From CAZLGO01 sp964559295 (GTDB lineage: Archaea; Methanobacteriota; Methanobacteria; Methanobacteriales; Methanobacteriaceae), in contig CAZLGO010000018.1 of NCBI GenBank assembly GCA_964559295.1, positions 1 to 23,824 on the forward strand: a stretch of DNA of 23,824 nt. Reading direction: 5' to 3'. This document shows positions 16,201 to 23,824 of the stretch, piece after piece; the stretch's first letter is position 1, and the number at the start of each line of letters is the position of its first letter. The translations under genes and the position numbers were made by a program. The notes under the pieces are model-generated. The model had not been told where the DNA came from. It made no database searches and was given only the letters and a program-made list of their open reading frames with translations.

Positions 16201-17394
16201 ATGGAGATAATAGATGGTGGAATCTGTGCTGTAGATAACGTGATGGCTTCTGGAGTGCGCAATGGGAAATACGGTGTGGCATTGATAGTAAGTATAGGAA
16301 GTAATGCATCCCTTGTCTTTACTTCCAATAAAATCGTTGCAGCACCTGTTCTTATCACAAAAAAAGCCGTTTTGGATGGTAAATTATCGGCAATAGTTGC
16401 AAACAGCGGCAATGCCAATTGTTTTACAGGTAAAGAAGGTATAGAAGATGGAAAACAGATGGCGAAGATGGTTGCAGAAGGTTTAAATTTTAAATTGAAA
16501 GACGTTGCTGTTGCATCCACCGGTGTTATAGGAAGAAAAATGCCAATGTCGCTTATAAACCATCTTATAAAAAAAAGCCTCGAAAGCCTCGAAAATTCAC
16601 CACAAGCTTCAAAAAACGCTGCAGAAGCTATAATGACCACAGATACATTTCCAAAAGAATTTGCAGTTAAAACAAAACTTAAAAGTGGAGAAACCGTCAA
16701 AGTAGGAGGCATAGCTAAGGGTTCTGGAATGATTGCTCCTAACATGGGTACAATGTTATGTTTTTTAACAACAGATGTTAAAGCAACGCCCAAACAGCTT
16801 AAAAATGCACTTAGGAAGGCTGTTGAGAAGTCATTTAATATGGTCGTTGTAGATGGCGATGAAAGCACGAATGATATGGCAATCATCATGGCAAATGGAG
16901 AATCTGGCGAGATAGATGAGAATTTTCAAAAAGCACTTGAATTTACATGCAAAGAACTTGCTAAGATGATAGCAAAGGATGGTGAAGGTGCAACCAAGTT
17001 CATGGAAGTTTGTGTTAAAGGGGCAATTTCTGTTGAGGATGCAAGATCTGCTGCAAAAGCTGTTGTTGGATCGTCTCTTGTAAAAACAGCCCTTTTTGGA
17101 GGTGATCCAAACTGGGGAAGGATAGTCGCAGCTGTGGGATATTCTGGCGCGAAGATAGATGAGGATTCAATAAGTGTAATCATTGAATCAGATGGCATAG
17201 AGGCTGAAATTGTAGAAAAAGGTACTGTAAAGGCTTATGATGGTTCTGATGAACTGATGGTTGCAGAAAAGATAATGAAAAAAAAAGAAATTAGAATAAC
17301 CATTGATCTTGGTCTTGGAGATTATTCAGCCACTGCGTATGGCTGTGATCTGAGCTATGATTACGTACGAATAAACGCAGAATACACCACCTAA
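16201..17394 (+). CDS. argJ: Glutamate N-acetyltransferase / ornithine acetyltransferase
   Basis: Transfers the acetyl group from N-acetylornithine to glutamate in the cyclic arginine pathway; some members also use acetyl-CoA. The 397-residue proprotein has KGSGMIAPNMGTMLCFLTTD, with the autocleavage site just before Thr184, which becomes the nucleophile of the beta chain. ANSGNANCFTG, VASTGVIGRKMP, VDGDESTNDM and GDPNWGRIVAAVGYSGA are further family blocks. Whether it is mono- or bifunctional cannot be told here. argB follows after a 58-base spacer. Confidence 0.96.
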   Translation: MEIIDGGICAVDNVMASGVRNGKYGVALIVSIGSNASLVFTSNKIVAAPVLITKKAVLDGKLSAIVANSGNANCFTGKEGIEDGKQMAKMVAEGLNFKLKDVAVASTGVIGRKMPMSLINHLIKKSLESLENSPQASKNAAEAIMTTDTFPKEFAVKTKLKSGETVKVGGIAKGSGMIAPNMGTMLCFLTTDVKATPKQLKNALRKAVEKSFNMVVVDGDESTNDMAIIMANGESGEIDENFQKALEFTCKELAKMIAKDGEGATKFMEVCVKGAISVEDARSAAKAVVGSSLVKTALFGGDPNWGRIVAAVGYSGAKIDEDSISVIIESDGIEAEIVEKGTVKAYDGSDELMVAEKIMKKKEIRITIDLGLGDYSATAYGCDLSYDYVRINAEYTT

Positions 17395-17398
17395 CAAC

Positions 17399-17430
17399 CT
17401 TTAATAAAAGCTGATCAAAATATATATTTA
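17399..17430 (+). promoter_or_regulatory. 22-bp repeated motif, copy 2, and argB promoter
   Basis: Bases 17399-17420 repeat the element at 3790-3811 with two transitions. They are followed directly by TATATATTTA (17421-17430), so TGATCA sits just upstream of an A/T box about 30 bases before argB. AGAGGATT just before the ATG at 17453 is the ribosome binding site. The element could be a promoter with an operator half. Confidence 0.45.
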
Positions 17431-17452
17431 AAATGTTTTTAGAGGATTAAAA

Positions 17453-18334
17453 ATGAAAGCTGTCGATATTTTAATTGAAGCACTTCCTTACATAAAGAAA
17501 TTTCACAAAAAAAAGATTTTAATAAAATATGGTGGAAATGCGATGATTGATGCTGATATTATGGAATCCACAGCCCGAGACACAGTCCTTTTAAAGTACG
17601 TTGGAATGAAGCCTATCGTTGTTCATGGAGGAGGTCCTGAGATCTCAAGATCCATGAGCAAAATTGGCAAAGAGCCAAAATTTATCGAGGGTTTGAGGAT
17701 AACAGATGAGGAGACTATGGATATCGTTAAGATGGTTTTGGTTGGTAAAATAAACACAGAGATAGTCTCGAAGATATGTCTTCATGGTGGAAAAGGGGTT
17801 GGGCTTTCTGGAAAAGATAGTCAGCTTCTAAAAGCACGCAAAAAGGCGCCCCATATTATAATAGATGATAAAACCGGTAAAAAAAAGCTGGTGGATCTGG
17901 GGCTTGTAGGTGAGATAGAATCTGTAAATCCCCAAATAATTGATGTTCTCACTGAAAATGATTACATTCCCATAATTTCCCCAATAGGTGTGGATGAGGG
18001 TGCGAATGCACTGAATTTGAATGCCGATACAGTGGCAGGGGATATAGCCTCGAAAATAAAGGCAGAAAAATTGATTATATTGACAGATGTTTCTGGAATT
18101 CTTGAGGATCCTTTGGATCCTGGTACACTAATAAGGAAAATAAACATCCATGAACTCAGGACGCTTGTGGATAAAGGAGTGATAAAAGGAGGAATGCTTC
18201 CAAAAGCCCTAACATGCATTAATGCTATTCAAAATGGAGTTTCATCCGCCCATATAATCGATGGTAGGATTCGACATTCAATTTTACTTGAAATATTCAC
18301 AAAAAAAGGGATTGGAACGATGATAACAGCTTAA
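17453..18334 (+). CDS. argB: Acetylglutamate kinase
   Basis: Phosphorylates N-acetylglutamate, the second step of arginine synthesis and usually the feedback-controlled one. The 293-residue protein has the amino-acid kinase blocks IKYGGNAM (lysine and glycine-rich start), VVHGGGPEIS, GLRITDEETM, LNLNADTVAGDIASKIKAEK and LIILTDVSGI, then KGGMLPKALTCINAI near the end. An N-terminal helix of about 20 residues precedes the kinase core, as in hexameric, arginine-sensitive enzymes, but sensitivity cannot be confirmed from sequence. It lies with argJ in the same direction. Confidence 0.96.
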   Translation: MKAVDILIEALPYIKKFHKKKILIKYGGNAMIDADIMESTARDTVLLKYVGMKPIVVHGGGPEISRSMSKIGKEPKFIEGLRITDEETMDIVKMVLVGKINTEIVSKICLHGGKGVGLSGKDSQLLKARKKAPHIIIDDKTGKKKLVDLGLVGEIESVNPQIIDVLTENDYIPIISPIGVDEGANALNLNADTVAGDIASKIKAEKLIILTDVSGILEDPLDPGTLIRKINIHELRTLVDKGVIKGGMLPKALTCINAIQNGVSSAHIIDGRIRHSILLEIFTKKGIGTMITA

Positions 18335-18700
18335 GGTTAATATCCTGGCGGCGGTGTATTTGCCAGTGTTTCCAGAAGTCTGAGAGTAACCTATGTTTAA
18401 TCCATACTGGAGCCCCATCAGCATGTTCTTTCGACGTTGGATGGTTTTTGAGCATATTCCACAATAAAAATTGGTTTTCTAAGTTGCTGCCATTACCTTT
18501 TTAGCTAATTTGAAAAATCATCGATTGAGCTTCTTATGGTTTTTATTCATGCCAGCGTTGGATTTTGCATGCGAATTCAGCTTTAGGTTTCTGGAAGAAC
18601 GTTCTTATTTTTTAACCACAGCTCATTGAATTTATTTGATCCTTTTATTTTCTTATTTAGAAGATTAAATCCATTTTTTAGACTTACTGGTATTGAGTAT
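18335..18700. other. Gene-free decayed stretch after argB
   Basis: No intact gene or RNA is recognised. Short minus-strand reading-frame pieces occur, for example one reading FNLLNKKIKGSNKFNELWLK and one with a CGICSKT cysteine pair, but they are in different frames with stops between them and have no starts. They may be the remains of a second mobile-element gene next to the broken transposase at 18712; I could not assign them. Confidence 0.4.
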
Positions 18701-18711
18701 TATCTTTAATC

Positions 18712-19545
18712 TTAATAAAGATCCCTTTTGTGAGTTAAAGCTCCTATCACTCGATGAACATTCAAATTATTTAACTTACAATACTGATAAAGCAAAAAAG
18801 AGAAGTATAGGTTTAAGAAAGCCTTTGAAACTGCAAATCTCCTGTGATACGTATGTATATTTTCCAATCCGAATATTCTCTTAGATATCTTAAAAAGTAA
18901 TTCTATTTCACTTCTTAGTAGCGAATTCATTCAAAAGAAGTTTTCAATCGTTAGTTTTATAATCTCGCTGAATTCGTTCAACAGATTAGAATGTATCTTG
19001 TTATACCTTTTATTCCACCAGAATATGTCTGGAGGAAGTTTTTCCATCATATTTGCCAGTTTTTCAGAGTCTATGTTATTTTTAAGCTTTATTACAGGTA
19101 CAATCCTCATATTTGGGGAGAAAGGTAGTTATCATAGGCAAAGAAACCCGCATCAGCAATAACTACATGATATACTCCCTATCTGATCTAAAACCATCTC
19201 CTGCCAGATGGATCTTTTTTTAGCGTCTTTGGATAGATCACCAGCTCTACTATGGAGAGGTTTGAGAGGTTGATCAACACAGCCATAATAAAGCCTGCAA
19301 CAGTCCCTTTTGAAGTGCTGTGCAGGAATTCAGCCTCAAATTTGTCTTTTTTTATAGCTTTGCCGTTCCTATACTCACTTCAATATAGATGTGTCCAAAA
19401 CATAGGTTTCCCGATCTTTTATGTGAAGGCTCCACTTGATCAACCCATCAAGATGCAGTCTACGCCTTCTTCTGGTAAAATCAAGGTAGATGTCAATACT
19501 GTTAAGATATCTCAGCTTTAGAATATCTTGTTATGAGAACATATA
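18712..19545 (-). pseudogene. Decayed DDE transposase of an insertion sequence
   Basis: On the minus strand, successive pieces in different frames together read like one DDE transposase: DIYLDFTRRRRRLHLDGLIK and IKDRETYVLDTSIL (first catalytic Asp), FEAEFLHSTSKGTVAGFIMA, VIADAGFFAYDNY (second Asp), RIVPVIKLKNNIDSEKL, then LRSEIELLFKISKRIFGLEN (candidate Glu) and NIHTYHRRFAVSKAFLNLY near the end at 18712. At least one in-frame TGA (18931-18933) and several frameshifts break it. I did not find convincing terminal inverted repeats or a target duplication, and the IS family is not assigned. Confidence 0.72.
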
Positions 19546-19692
19546 CTCCAATCTGAAGAAATGTGGATAGGGATTGTGTTATTTATTTAAGAAAGGATTT
19601 AATGACCAGACAAGCTATTAATAATGCGACATCTTGCCAAGATTATGGTAGAAAAATAAAAGGTTAAGAAAAAAAAATTCTGATTTTGGAAC

Positions 19693-20211
19693 TTAATGAT
19701 ACCAATCATTTGCGGCATCATGGCAAGCTTGTCTGGTAGCCCATCTATCACGTCCACCTACTACCCATACATCAGCTGTGGCTGTGCCCCAAGCATTCGG
19801 AATGTATTGTGTTTCTCCAAGTGATGTTTGCCAGTTGATTGTGCACTTTCCCATAGCGACAAGCTCTCCTGTAACAGCGTTAGCAACTGGTCCTGCAATT
19901 ACTATAAGATTTACGTTATCGTTATATTTTATCGGACCTGTTACCTCGGAATCAACCAGTCCCCACCATGAATTTCCTGCTGTCATAGCTGCCCAAGTCA
20001 TCCCGGATCCGCGGTATCTGTACGTATTAGCTGCACTAATATCCAAAGCTCCAACAGTATCCATGGCTATTCCAGAAGCACTTGGATTTTGTGTTCCGGT
20101 AACGATGTAAACATTCTTACCATCTGCATTCCACCACGCCGAAACTGGTGATATTACGCCCAATACCACAACGGCTGCTAATACAAACATTCCTAAATTT
20201 TTCATTTCCAT
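19693..20211 (-). CDS. Secreted protein, S-layer-like domain
   Basis: A 172-residue protein with a clear signal peptide (MEMKNLGMFVLAAVVVLGVI then SPVSA, cleavage about residue 25). The mature part contains NVNLIVIAGPVANAVTGELV and DVWVVGGRDRWATRQA; the V/I-G-G/A-P-x-A-N...V-V-G-G-x-D-R-x-A-T-R pattern resembles repeated domains in archaeal S-layer or cell-surface proteins. Two cysteines (in GKCTINW and RQACHD) could pair. It has no further membrane anchor. GGAGATGA on the minus strand precedes the ATG by about 5 bases, and a T9 run just beyond the stop could end its transcript. It is an intact gene in otherwise degraded surroundings. Confidence 0.75.
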   Translation of the reverse strand: MEMKNLGMFVLAAVVVLGVISPVSAWWNADGKNVYIVTGTQNPSASGIAMDTVGALDISAANTYRYRGSGMTWAAMTAGNSWWGLVDSEVTGPIKYNDNVNLIVIAGPVANAVTGELVAMGKCTINWQTSLGETQYIPNAWGTATADVWVVGGRDRWATRQACHDAANDWYH

Positions 20212-20251
20212 TTTTTCATCTCCATTGTTTTTTATGATCTCCGTCGAGATA

Positions 20252-20280
20252 GAAATAGTATTTCTTTTATCTTATACTAT
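20252..20280. promoter_or_regulatory. Nested inverted repeats ahead of the secreted protein gene
   Basis: GAAATAGTATTTC (20252-20264) is a perfect odd palindrome, and ATAGTAT (20255-20261) is also repeated inverted as ATACTAT (20274-20280), with a further ACTATTT just beyond. These lie 40-70 bases upstream of the secreted protein's start, near its expected promoter/leader on the minus strand, so they may be an operator. No regulator is suggested by the neighbours. Confidence 0.3.
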
Positions 20281-20339
20281 TCTTACTATTTAGCCAAAAC
20301 AAAAAGTTTAAATTTCACTGGACTGAAAGACCAATGTAT

Positions 20340-20710
20340 GCTGTAAATTTAAAATATGATCACAGACGACCACAAACATATAGCCGATTCGAGCACGAAA
20401 TCTCCATCATCCACTTTGGACACCAAAAAATGGTCAAATGTATCGGCAGTGACATTGTGATAACATGAAAAAGTTTGATTTGTTCTTCAGGTCATTTGCC
20501 TCCATTCACTGCACCAATAGCATCAATTCCACATCATATTTAACATCAACTATTACAGTATCCTATCTAAATTCATGATTGGATTCACGAGCTTTCCACC
20601 ATTTCACACATGTATTTCTAATGACTTTGCCTTCGCCCAGCAGACGATAGAAAACCTTGGAAGAAAGCATCGAACCTGACCTAGCAGTCGCGATTGCAAC
20701 CAAACCACAG
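20340..20710 (-). pseudogene. Degenerate reading frame, possibly from a mobile element
   Basis: Between the secreted protein and uvrC the minus strand holds a coding-like stretch broken by stops: NFFGTNCGLVAIATARSGSM, then KVIRNTCVKWWKARESNHEF, stop, DTVIVDVKYDVELMLLVQ, stop, and in another frame TADTFDHFLVSKVDDGDFVL. The composition is protein-like but there is no start or intact frame. I suspect an old transposase or other accessory gene but do not recognise the family. Confidence 0.35.
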
Positions 20711-20777
20711 TTTGTACCAAAAAATTTAAAATCAAAAACCAATAAAACCTAAAATGACAACATAAAGAGGAAATAGA

Positions 20778-22535
20778 GTGCCATTTAACAGCAATGATCT
20801 TAATAATCTGCCTGATAAACCAGGGGTTTATTTGATAAAAGACGTTCAGGATAGAGTAATATATGTTGGAAAAGCTTTATCCTTAAAAAAAAGAATAAAA
20901 TCGTATTTTAAAGATCCTGATCCCTCATCTAAAGTAAGATCCATAATGAAGCAGTTTAACGGTTTTGAGTACATCATAACAGATACAGAAAAAGAAGCTC
21001 TGATTTTAGAATCAAACCTTATAAAAAAGCTCAGACCAAAATACAATGTAAGGCTAAAGGATGATAAGAGATATCCTTACATTAAAATAACAAATGAGGA
21101 TTATCCACGGGTTTTAATCACAAGAGTTGTAGAGGATGATGGATCATATTACTATGGACCATTTACAGACTCCAAAGCAGTTAGAAAAACATTAAAATTC
21201 ATAAAATCGTTATTTAAGATAAGGGATTGTAAAAGAATGGATGGACCTTGTCTTAATTACCAGATGGATCTTTGTTATGCTCCCTGCAATGGCGAGATAA
21301 CCAAAAAGTCATATAGAGAGCTTGTAAATAAAGCCAATTTATTTTTGGAAGGAAAAAGGACCGATATCATTGAGATATTAAAGGATATGATGATTGAAGC
21401 ATCTTCAAATCAGGAATACGAGAAAGCTGCTGTTATAAGAGATCAAATAAATTCCATAAAAAGCGTGATAGAAAAGCAGAAGGTTGTGTTTGAGAGAGGT
21501 TTGGATCAAGACACAATAGCATGTTCATGTGACGATGAGGTGGCATGTGTTGTGGTTTTTTCTATAAGGGGTGGTAAAATTGTAGGAAAAGATGATTTTT
21601 TCATGGATGGAGTTGAAGGTACACCTCCTGGCAAGATCCTATCCACATTCTTAAAGCTGTATTATGCGAATCCGAGGTATATACCACCTCAGATAATTCT
21701 TCAACATGAACCTGATGAGAAAGATCTGATTGTAAGGTGGTTGTCCGAAAAGAGAGGGAGCAGAATAAGTTTAAATGTTCCAAAAAAAGGTAAGGAATAT
21801 CGTCTGATCCAAATGGTTGCTGAGAATGCTGAGATTATTAAAAACCAGGAAAAGCACGCTAAAGGGGCATTACTGGACCTTAAAAAACACCTTAGATTGC
21901 CTAAAATACCAAGTTATATAGAGGCTTTTGATATTTCAAATATCCGAGGAAGATTTGCTGTTGGATCCATGGTTGTCTTTGAGAACGGCATTCCAAAAAA
22001 AAACAGATACAGAAGATACAAGGTAAAAACAGGTGGTCCTGATGATTATGCCATGATGCAGGAGGTCCTCGAGAGAAGATACAAGCGGCTTCTGGAGCAG
22101 AAAGAAGCACCTCCGGACCTTTTACTTGTAGATGGCGGAAAAGGTCAGTTGAATGTAGCTTTATCTATCCTAAAATCTTTGGATATGGATATACCAGTTA
22201 TAGGGATTGCAAAAGAGTTTGAACACATATTCGTTCCGAACATTCCCAATCCCATTATCCTACCAGATGACTCTAAAGCGTTGCATCTCCTGCAGAAGAT
22301 AAGGGATGAAGCCCATAGATTTGCAGTTGATTATCACAGAAGACTAAGATCCAAGAGATTGAATCATTCTGCGTTGGATGAAGTAAAAGGAGTTGGACCA
22401 AAAAGGAAAATGAATCTAATTCGACACTTTGGAAGCGTTGATAAAATAAAAAAAGCAAGTGTTAATGAACTGATGATGGTAGAGGGCATAAGCAAGAAGT
22501 TGGCAGAAGCTATCTACAAGCATTTTAGAAGATAA
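20778..22535 (+). CDS. uvrC: Excinuclease ABC subunit C
   Basis: Makes both incisions in bacterial-type nucleotide excision repair with UvrA and UvrB; archaea such as methanogens and haloarchaea that have it acquired it from bacteria. The 585-residue protein has the GIY-YIG nuclease (PGVYLIKDVQDRVIYVGKAL, residues about 14-33), a UVR UvrB-binding motif (EYEKAAVIRDQINSI, about 214-228), the RNase H-like 5' incision domain (FDISNIRG, LLLVDGGKGQ, DEAHRFAVDYHR) and a C-terminal double helix-hairpin-helix (LDEVKGVGPKRKMNLIRHFG and VEGISKKLAEAIYKHF). GTG start with AGAGG 7 bases upstream. uvrA and uvrB are not within this window. Confidence 0.96.
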   Translation: MPFNSNDLNNLPDKPGVYLIKDVQDRVIYVGKALSLKKRIKSYFKDPDPSSKVRSIMKQFNGFEYIITDTEKEALILESNLIKKLRPKYNVRLKDDKRYPYIKITNEDYPRVLITRVVEDDGSYYYGPFTDSKAVRKTLKFIKSLFKIRDCKRMDGPCLNYQMDLCYAPCNGEITKKSYRELVNKANLFLEGKRTDIIEILKDMMIEASSNQEYEKAAVIRDQINSIKSVIEKQKVVFERGLDQDTIACSCDDEVACVVVFSIRGGKIVGKDDFFMDGVEGTPPGKILSTFLKLYYANPRYIPPQIILQHEPDEKDLIVRWLSEKRGSRISLNVPKKGKEYRLIQMVAENAEIIKNQEKHAKGALLDLKKHLRLPKIPSYIEAFDISNIRGRFAVGSMVVFENGIPKKNRYRRYKVKTGGPDDYAMMQEVLERRYKRLLEQKEAPPDLLLVDGGKGQLNVALSILKSLDMDIPVIGIAKEFEHIFVPNIPNPIILPDDSKALHLLQKIRDEAHRFAVDYHRRLRSKRLNHSALDEVKGVGPKRKMNLIRHFGSVDKIKKASVNELMMVEGISKKLAEAIYKHFRR

Positions 22536-22557
22536 TTGTGCCTCTAACTTTTTAGGA

Positions 22558-22571
22558 AAGTTGATCAACTT
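22558..22571. promoter_or_regulatory. 14-bp perfect palindrome upstream of the VOC gene remnant
   Basis: AAGTTGATCAACTT is a perfect palindrome followed by the A/T box AAATATTA, 13 bases before an ATG at 22584. The core TGATCA next to an A/T box also occurs ahead of argB and at the end of purC, which may be chance or a shared operator. Confidence 0.35.
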
Positions 22572-22583
22572 AAATATTACAAT

Positions 22584-22905
22584 ATGAGAATTCTACACGG
22601 ATATATTGGAGCTTAAGGAGATGAGACGTTTCAATCCATGAGGAAATGACAATCGTCTTTTGAAAGGAGAAGGCGATGGGATGATTGAGCTTATAGAGGG
22701 TGTAGAAAAAATCAGAGCCAGAAATGAAGGGCAAAAAGGATTATTTTTAGTTGGATTAGAGGTCTCAGATATAGATAAGACTACAAAGGAACTTCAGGAA
22801 AAGGGGATAAAATTCGTGGGTGGACATGTTGATACCCCAAGTGGTACGAAGATCGCTTTTTTTAAGGATCCAAATGGAGTAGAAATAGAGTTGATCCAGC
22901 ACTGA
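22584..22905 (+). pseudogene. Decayed glyoxalase/VOC-superfamily gene
   Basis: The second half is open (22660-22905, 81 codons from a TTG; MIELIEGVEKIRARNEGQ, then FLVGLEVSDIDKTTKELQEK and TKIAFFKDPNGVEIELIQH) and matches the C-terminal half of a single VOC (glyoxalase/dioxygenase/methylmalonyl-CoA epimerase-fold) protein, ending with the usual metal-binding Glu. The first half survives only as fragments in other frames (MRILHGYIG, EMRRFNP, EEMTIVF) separated by stops. A VOC protein needs both beta-alpha-beta modules, so I read this as a pseudogene. A truncated 74-81 aa product from TTG 22660 or ATG 22681 is possible. Confidence 0.65.
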
Positions 22906-23033
22906 GGATTTTGCATTGTGAACATAAAAAGGAAAAACAATTGATTGTCAAAAAAATTTCCTTTAGATATTAATAATTTCAAATACTTTACTATAATCCT
23001 TTTTTAGGTATTTAACAAATAAAAAAGAAAAAT

Positions 23034-23185
23034 TTTGCCTGCATACTAACTCACAGGTTCACAGGTAGATTACCATCATTCCTCCCCGAGCAACCCTCGT
23101 AGCAGGCAGTCTGTCTGGCGACTGGGTTTTCTCCTACTCATCGAAGGCTCAGCCCATCTTGTAGAAGGACCGTAAGCGCCAGTCG
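23034..23185 (-). ncRNA. Two-hairpin H/ACA-type pseudouridylation guide RNA (predicted)
   Basis: Read on the minus strand. Hairpin 1 (23182-23115) is closed by CTGGCG/CGCCAG and followed directly by ACA (23114-23112). Above the pocket a 7-bp stem CTTCTAC/GTAGGAG carries an apical UGA...AUGA motif like an L7Ae kink-turn. The pocket arms ACGGTC and AACCCAGT pair with 23S rRNA at CUGGGUU-U-A-GACCGU; the first paired base of the 3' arm lies 14 nt from ACA, the archaeal rule. The target U (window 23807) equals E. coli 2586. Hairpin 2 (23107-23037) is closed by GCCTGC/GCAGGC and followed by AAA; its arms GAGGGTTG and GTTA fit helix 69 (UAAC-U-A-UGACCCUC), again 14 nt from the box. T-runs follow. 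It could be cotranscribed with 5S or use a TATA-like AATTTAGAATAAATAC upstream. Confidence 0.72.
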
Positions 23186-23269
23186 TAATGATATGACAGT
23201 GAAATGTATGTATTTATTCTAAATTTTGATTTTGATGGTTTTATTGAATTTATCTCGAATTTTTCCTAA

Positions 23270-23281
23270 TTAAAAAAAAAT
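23270..23281 (-). terminator. T-run downstream of 5S rRNA
   Basis: On the minus strand a run of nine T residues (complement of 23272-23280) follows the 5S 3' end by about 37 bases and precedes the guide RNA. It is a candidate terminator for the rRNA operon, in which case the guide RNA would need its own promoter. Confidence 0.4.
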
Positions 23282-23316
23282 AAAGGAGGTGAAAATGATT
23301 TTTTAAAAATATGAAT

Positions 23317-23438
23317 GGCCGGCAGCGTCTTGGGGTTCCCGTAGACTCTCGCCTACAGTACAGCCCAAATCGCTGGAGGACTTTACTTCCGGGATCGAAA
23401 CGAGTCCGGGTGTGACCCCTCCGCTGTGACCGCCGTAC
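23317..23438 (-). rRNA. rrf: 5S ribosomal RNA
   Basis: On the minus strand the sequence begins UACGGCGGUCACAGCGG, contains CACCCGGACUCG and CCCGGAAGUAAAGUCC-type blocks, and ends GACGCUGCCGGCC; CGGCGG at the 5' end pairs with CUGCCG at the 3' end as helix I. About 120 nt, matching archaeal 5S. It lies just downstream of 23S in the same orientation. Ends are approximate to a few bases. A reading frame across it on the same strand is spurious. Confidence 0.93.
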
Positions 23439-23499
23439 CATTTGGATGAAAATTTAAAATCCATGCACACTTGCCCTATCTGGATTCACCTAACCAAAA

Positions 23500-23824
<325 letters not shown>

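Noticed and set aside
16155..16889. Long minus-strand reading frame of 244 codons opposite argJ
   Set aside because: argJ is certain on the plus strand with its full catalytic motif; the opposite frame is a codon-bias shadow.
18335..18700. TnpB or other IS200/IS605-like gene suggested by a CGIC cysteine pair
   Set aside because: Only one cysteine pair and no RuvC-like motif can be found, and frames are broken, so no family can be supported.
23034..23185. RNase P RNA, SRP RNA, riboswitch or tRNA as identity of the RNA after 5S
   Set aside because: The length is too short for RNase P or SRP RNA, their conserved blocks are missing, no cloverleaf forms, and no known riboswitch core was seen; the H/ACA layout explains stems, boxes and complementarity.
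23250..23441. Minus-strand reading frame of 63 codons
   Set aside because: It is the 5S rRNA gene read as protein.

Overview
The window is AT-rich archaeal DNA, almost certainly from a euryarchaeote of the methanogen/Methanomicrobia-like lineage; I cannot name the genus. Archaeal markers are archaeosine tRNA-guanine transglycosylase (TgtA with PUA domain), SRP19, the archaeal NAC homologue, a GAN/RecJ-like DHH nuclease, a GTP cyclohydrolase III-like palm protein, TATA-box promoters and a two-hairpin H/ACA guide RNA. Genes are tightly packed, often overlapping by a few bases, and many starts (some TTG or GTG) are decided by good GGTG(A)- or GGAG-type ribosome binding sites.

Layout. 1-2911 (minus strand): the 5' part of a bile acid:sodium symporter (BASS)-type membrane protein running off the left edge, a degraded spacer with a possible transposase fragment, and glmS. 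3040-6683 (plus): purC, a hairpin-rich leader, then purS-purQ-cobA-hemD-srp19, joining purine synthesis to the siroheme/corrin/F430 precursor branch. 6779-8167: DHH phosphoesterase. 8290-15558: a long co-oriented informational cluster: winged-helix regulator, MnmC-like methyltransferase, tgtA, nac, metallophosphoesterase, NYN/Zc3h12a-like RNase with a duplicated C-terminal module, and a membrane-anchored double-palm protein with a GGDD motif; it ends at a hairpin/T-run terminator. 15846-18334: a small membrane-anchored protein, then argJ and argB. 18335-20710: a decayed accessory patch with a broken DDE transposase, an intact secreted S-layer-like protein and another broken reading frame. 20778-22535: uvrC, followed by a decayed glyoxalase-fold gene. 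23034-23824 (minus): the end of an rRNA operon (23S 3' part, then 5S) followed by a structured RNA.

Two things stand out. First, the RNA downstream of 5S (23034-23185, minus) folds as two hairpins, each closed by a 6-9 bp stem; the first is followed directly by ACA. The pocket of hairpin 1 is complementary, with the canonical 14-nt spacing, to the peptidyl-transferase segment of the 23S gene in this same window, predicting pseudouridine at the U equivalent to E. coli 2586. Hairpin 2 fits helix 69. It is therefore a good candidate for an rRNA-linked pseudouridylation guide. Second, a metallophosphoesterase, an NYN ribonuclease and a membrane-anchored GTP cyclohydrolase III/cyclase-like palm protein lie in one gene string, which could be an RNA-decay or nucleotide-signal module; that functional link is inference only.
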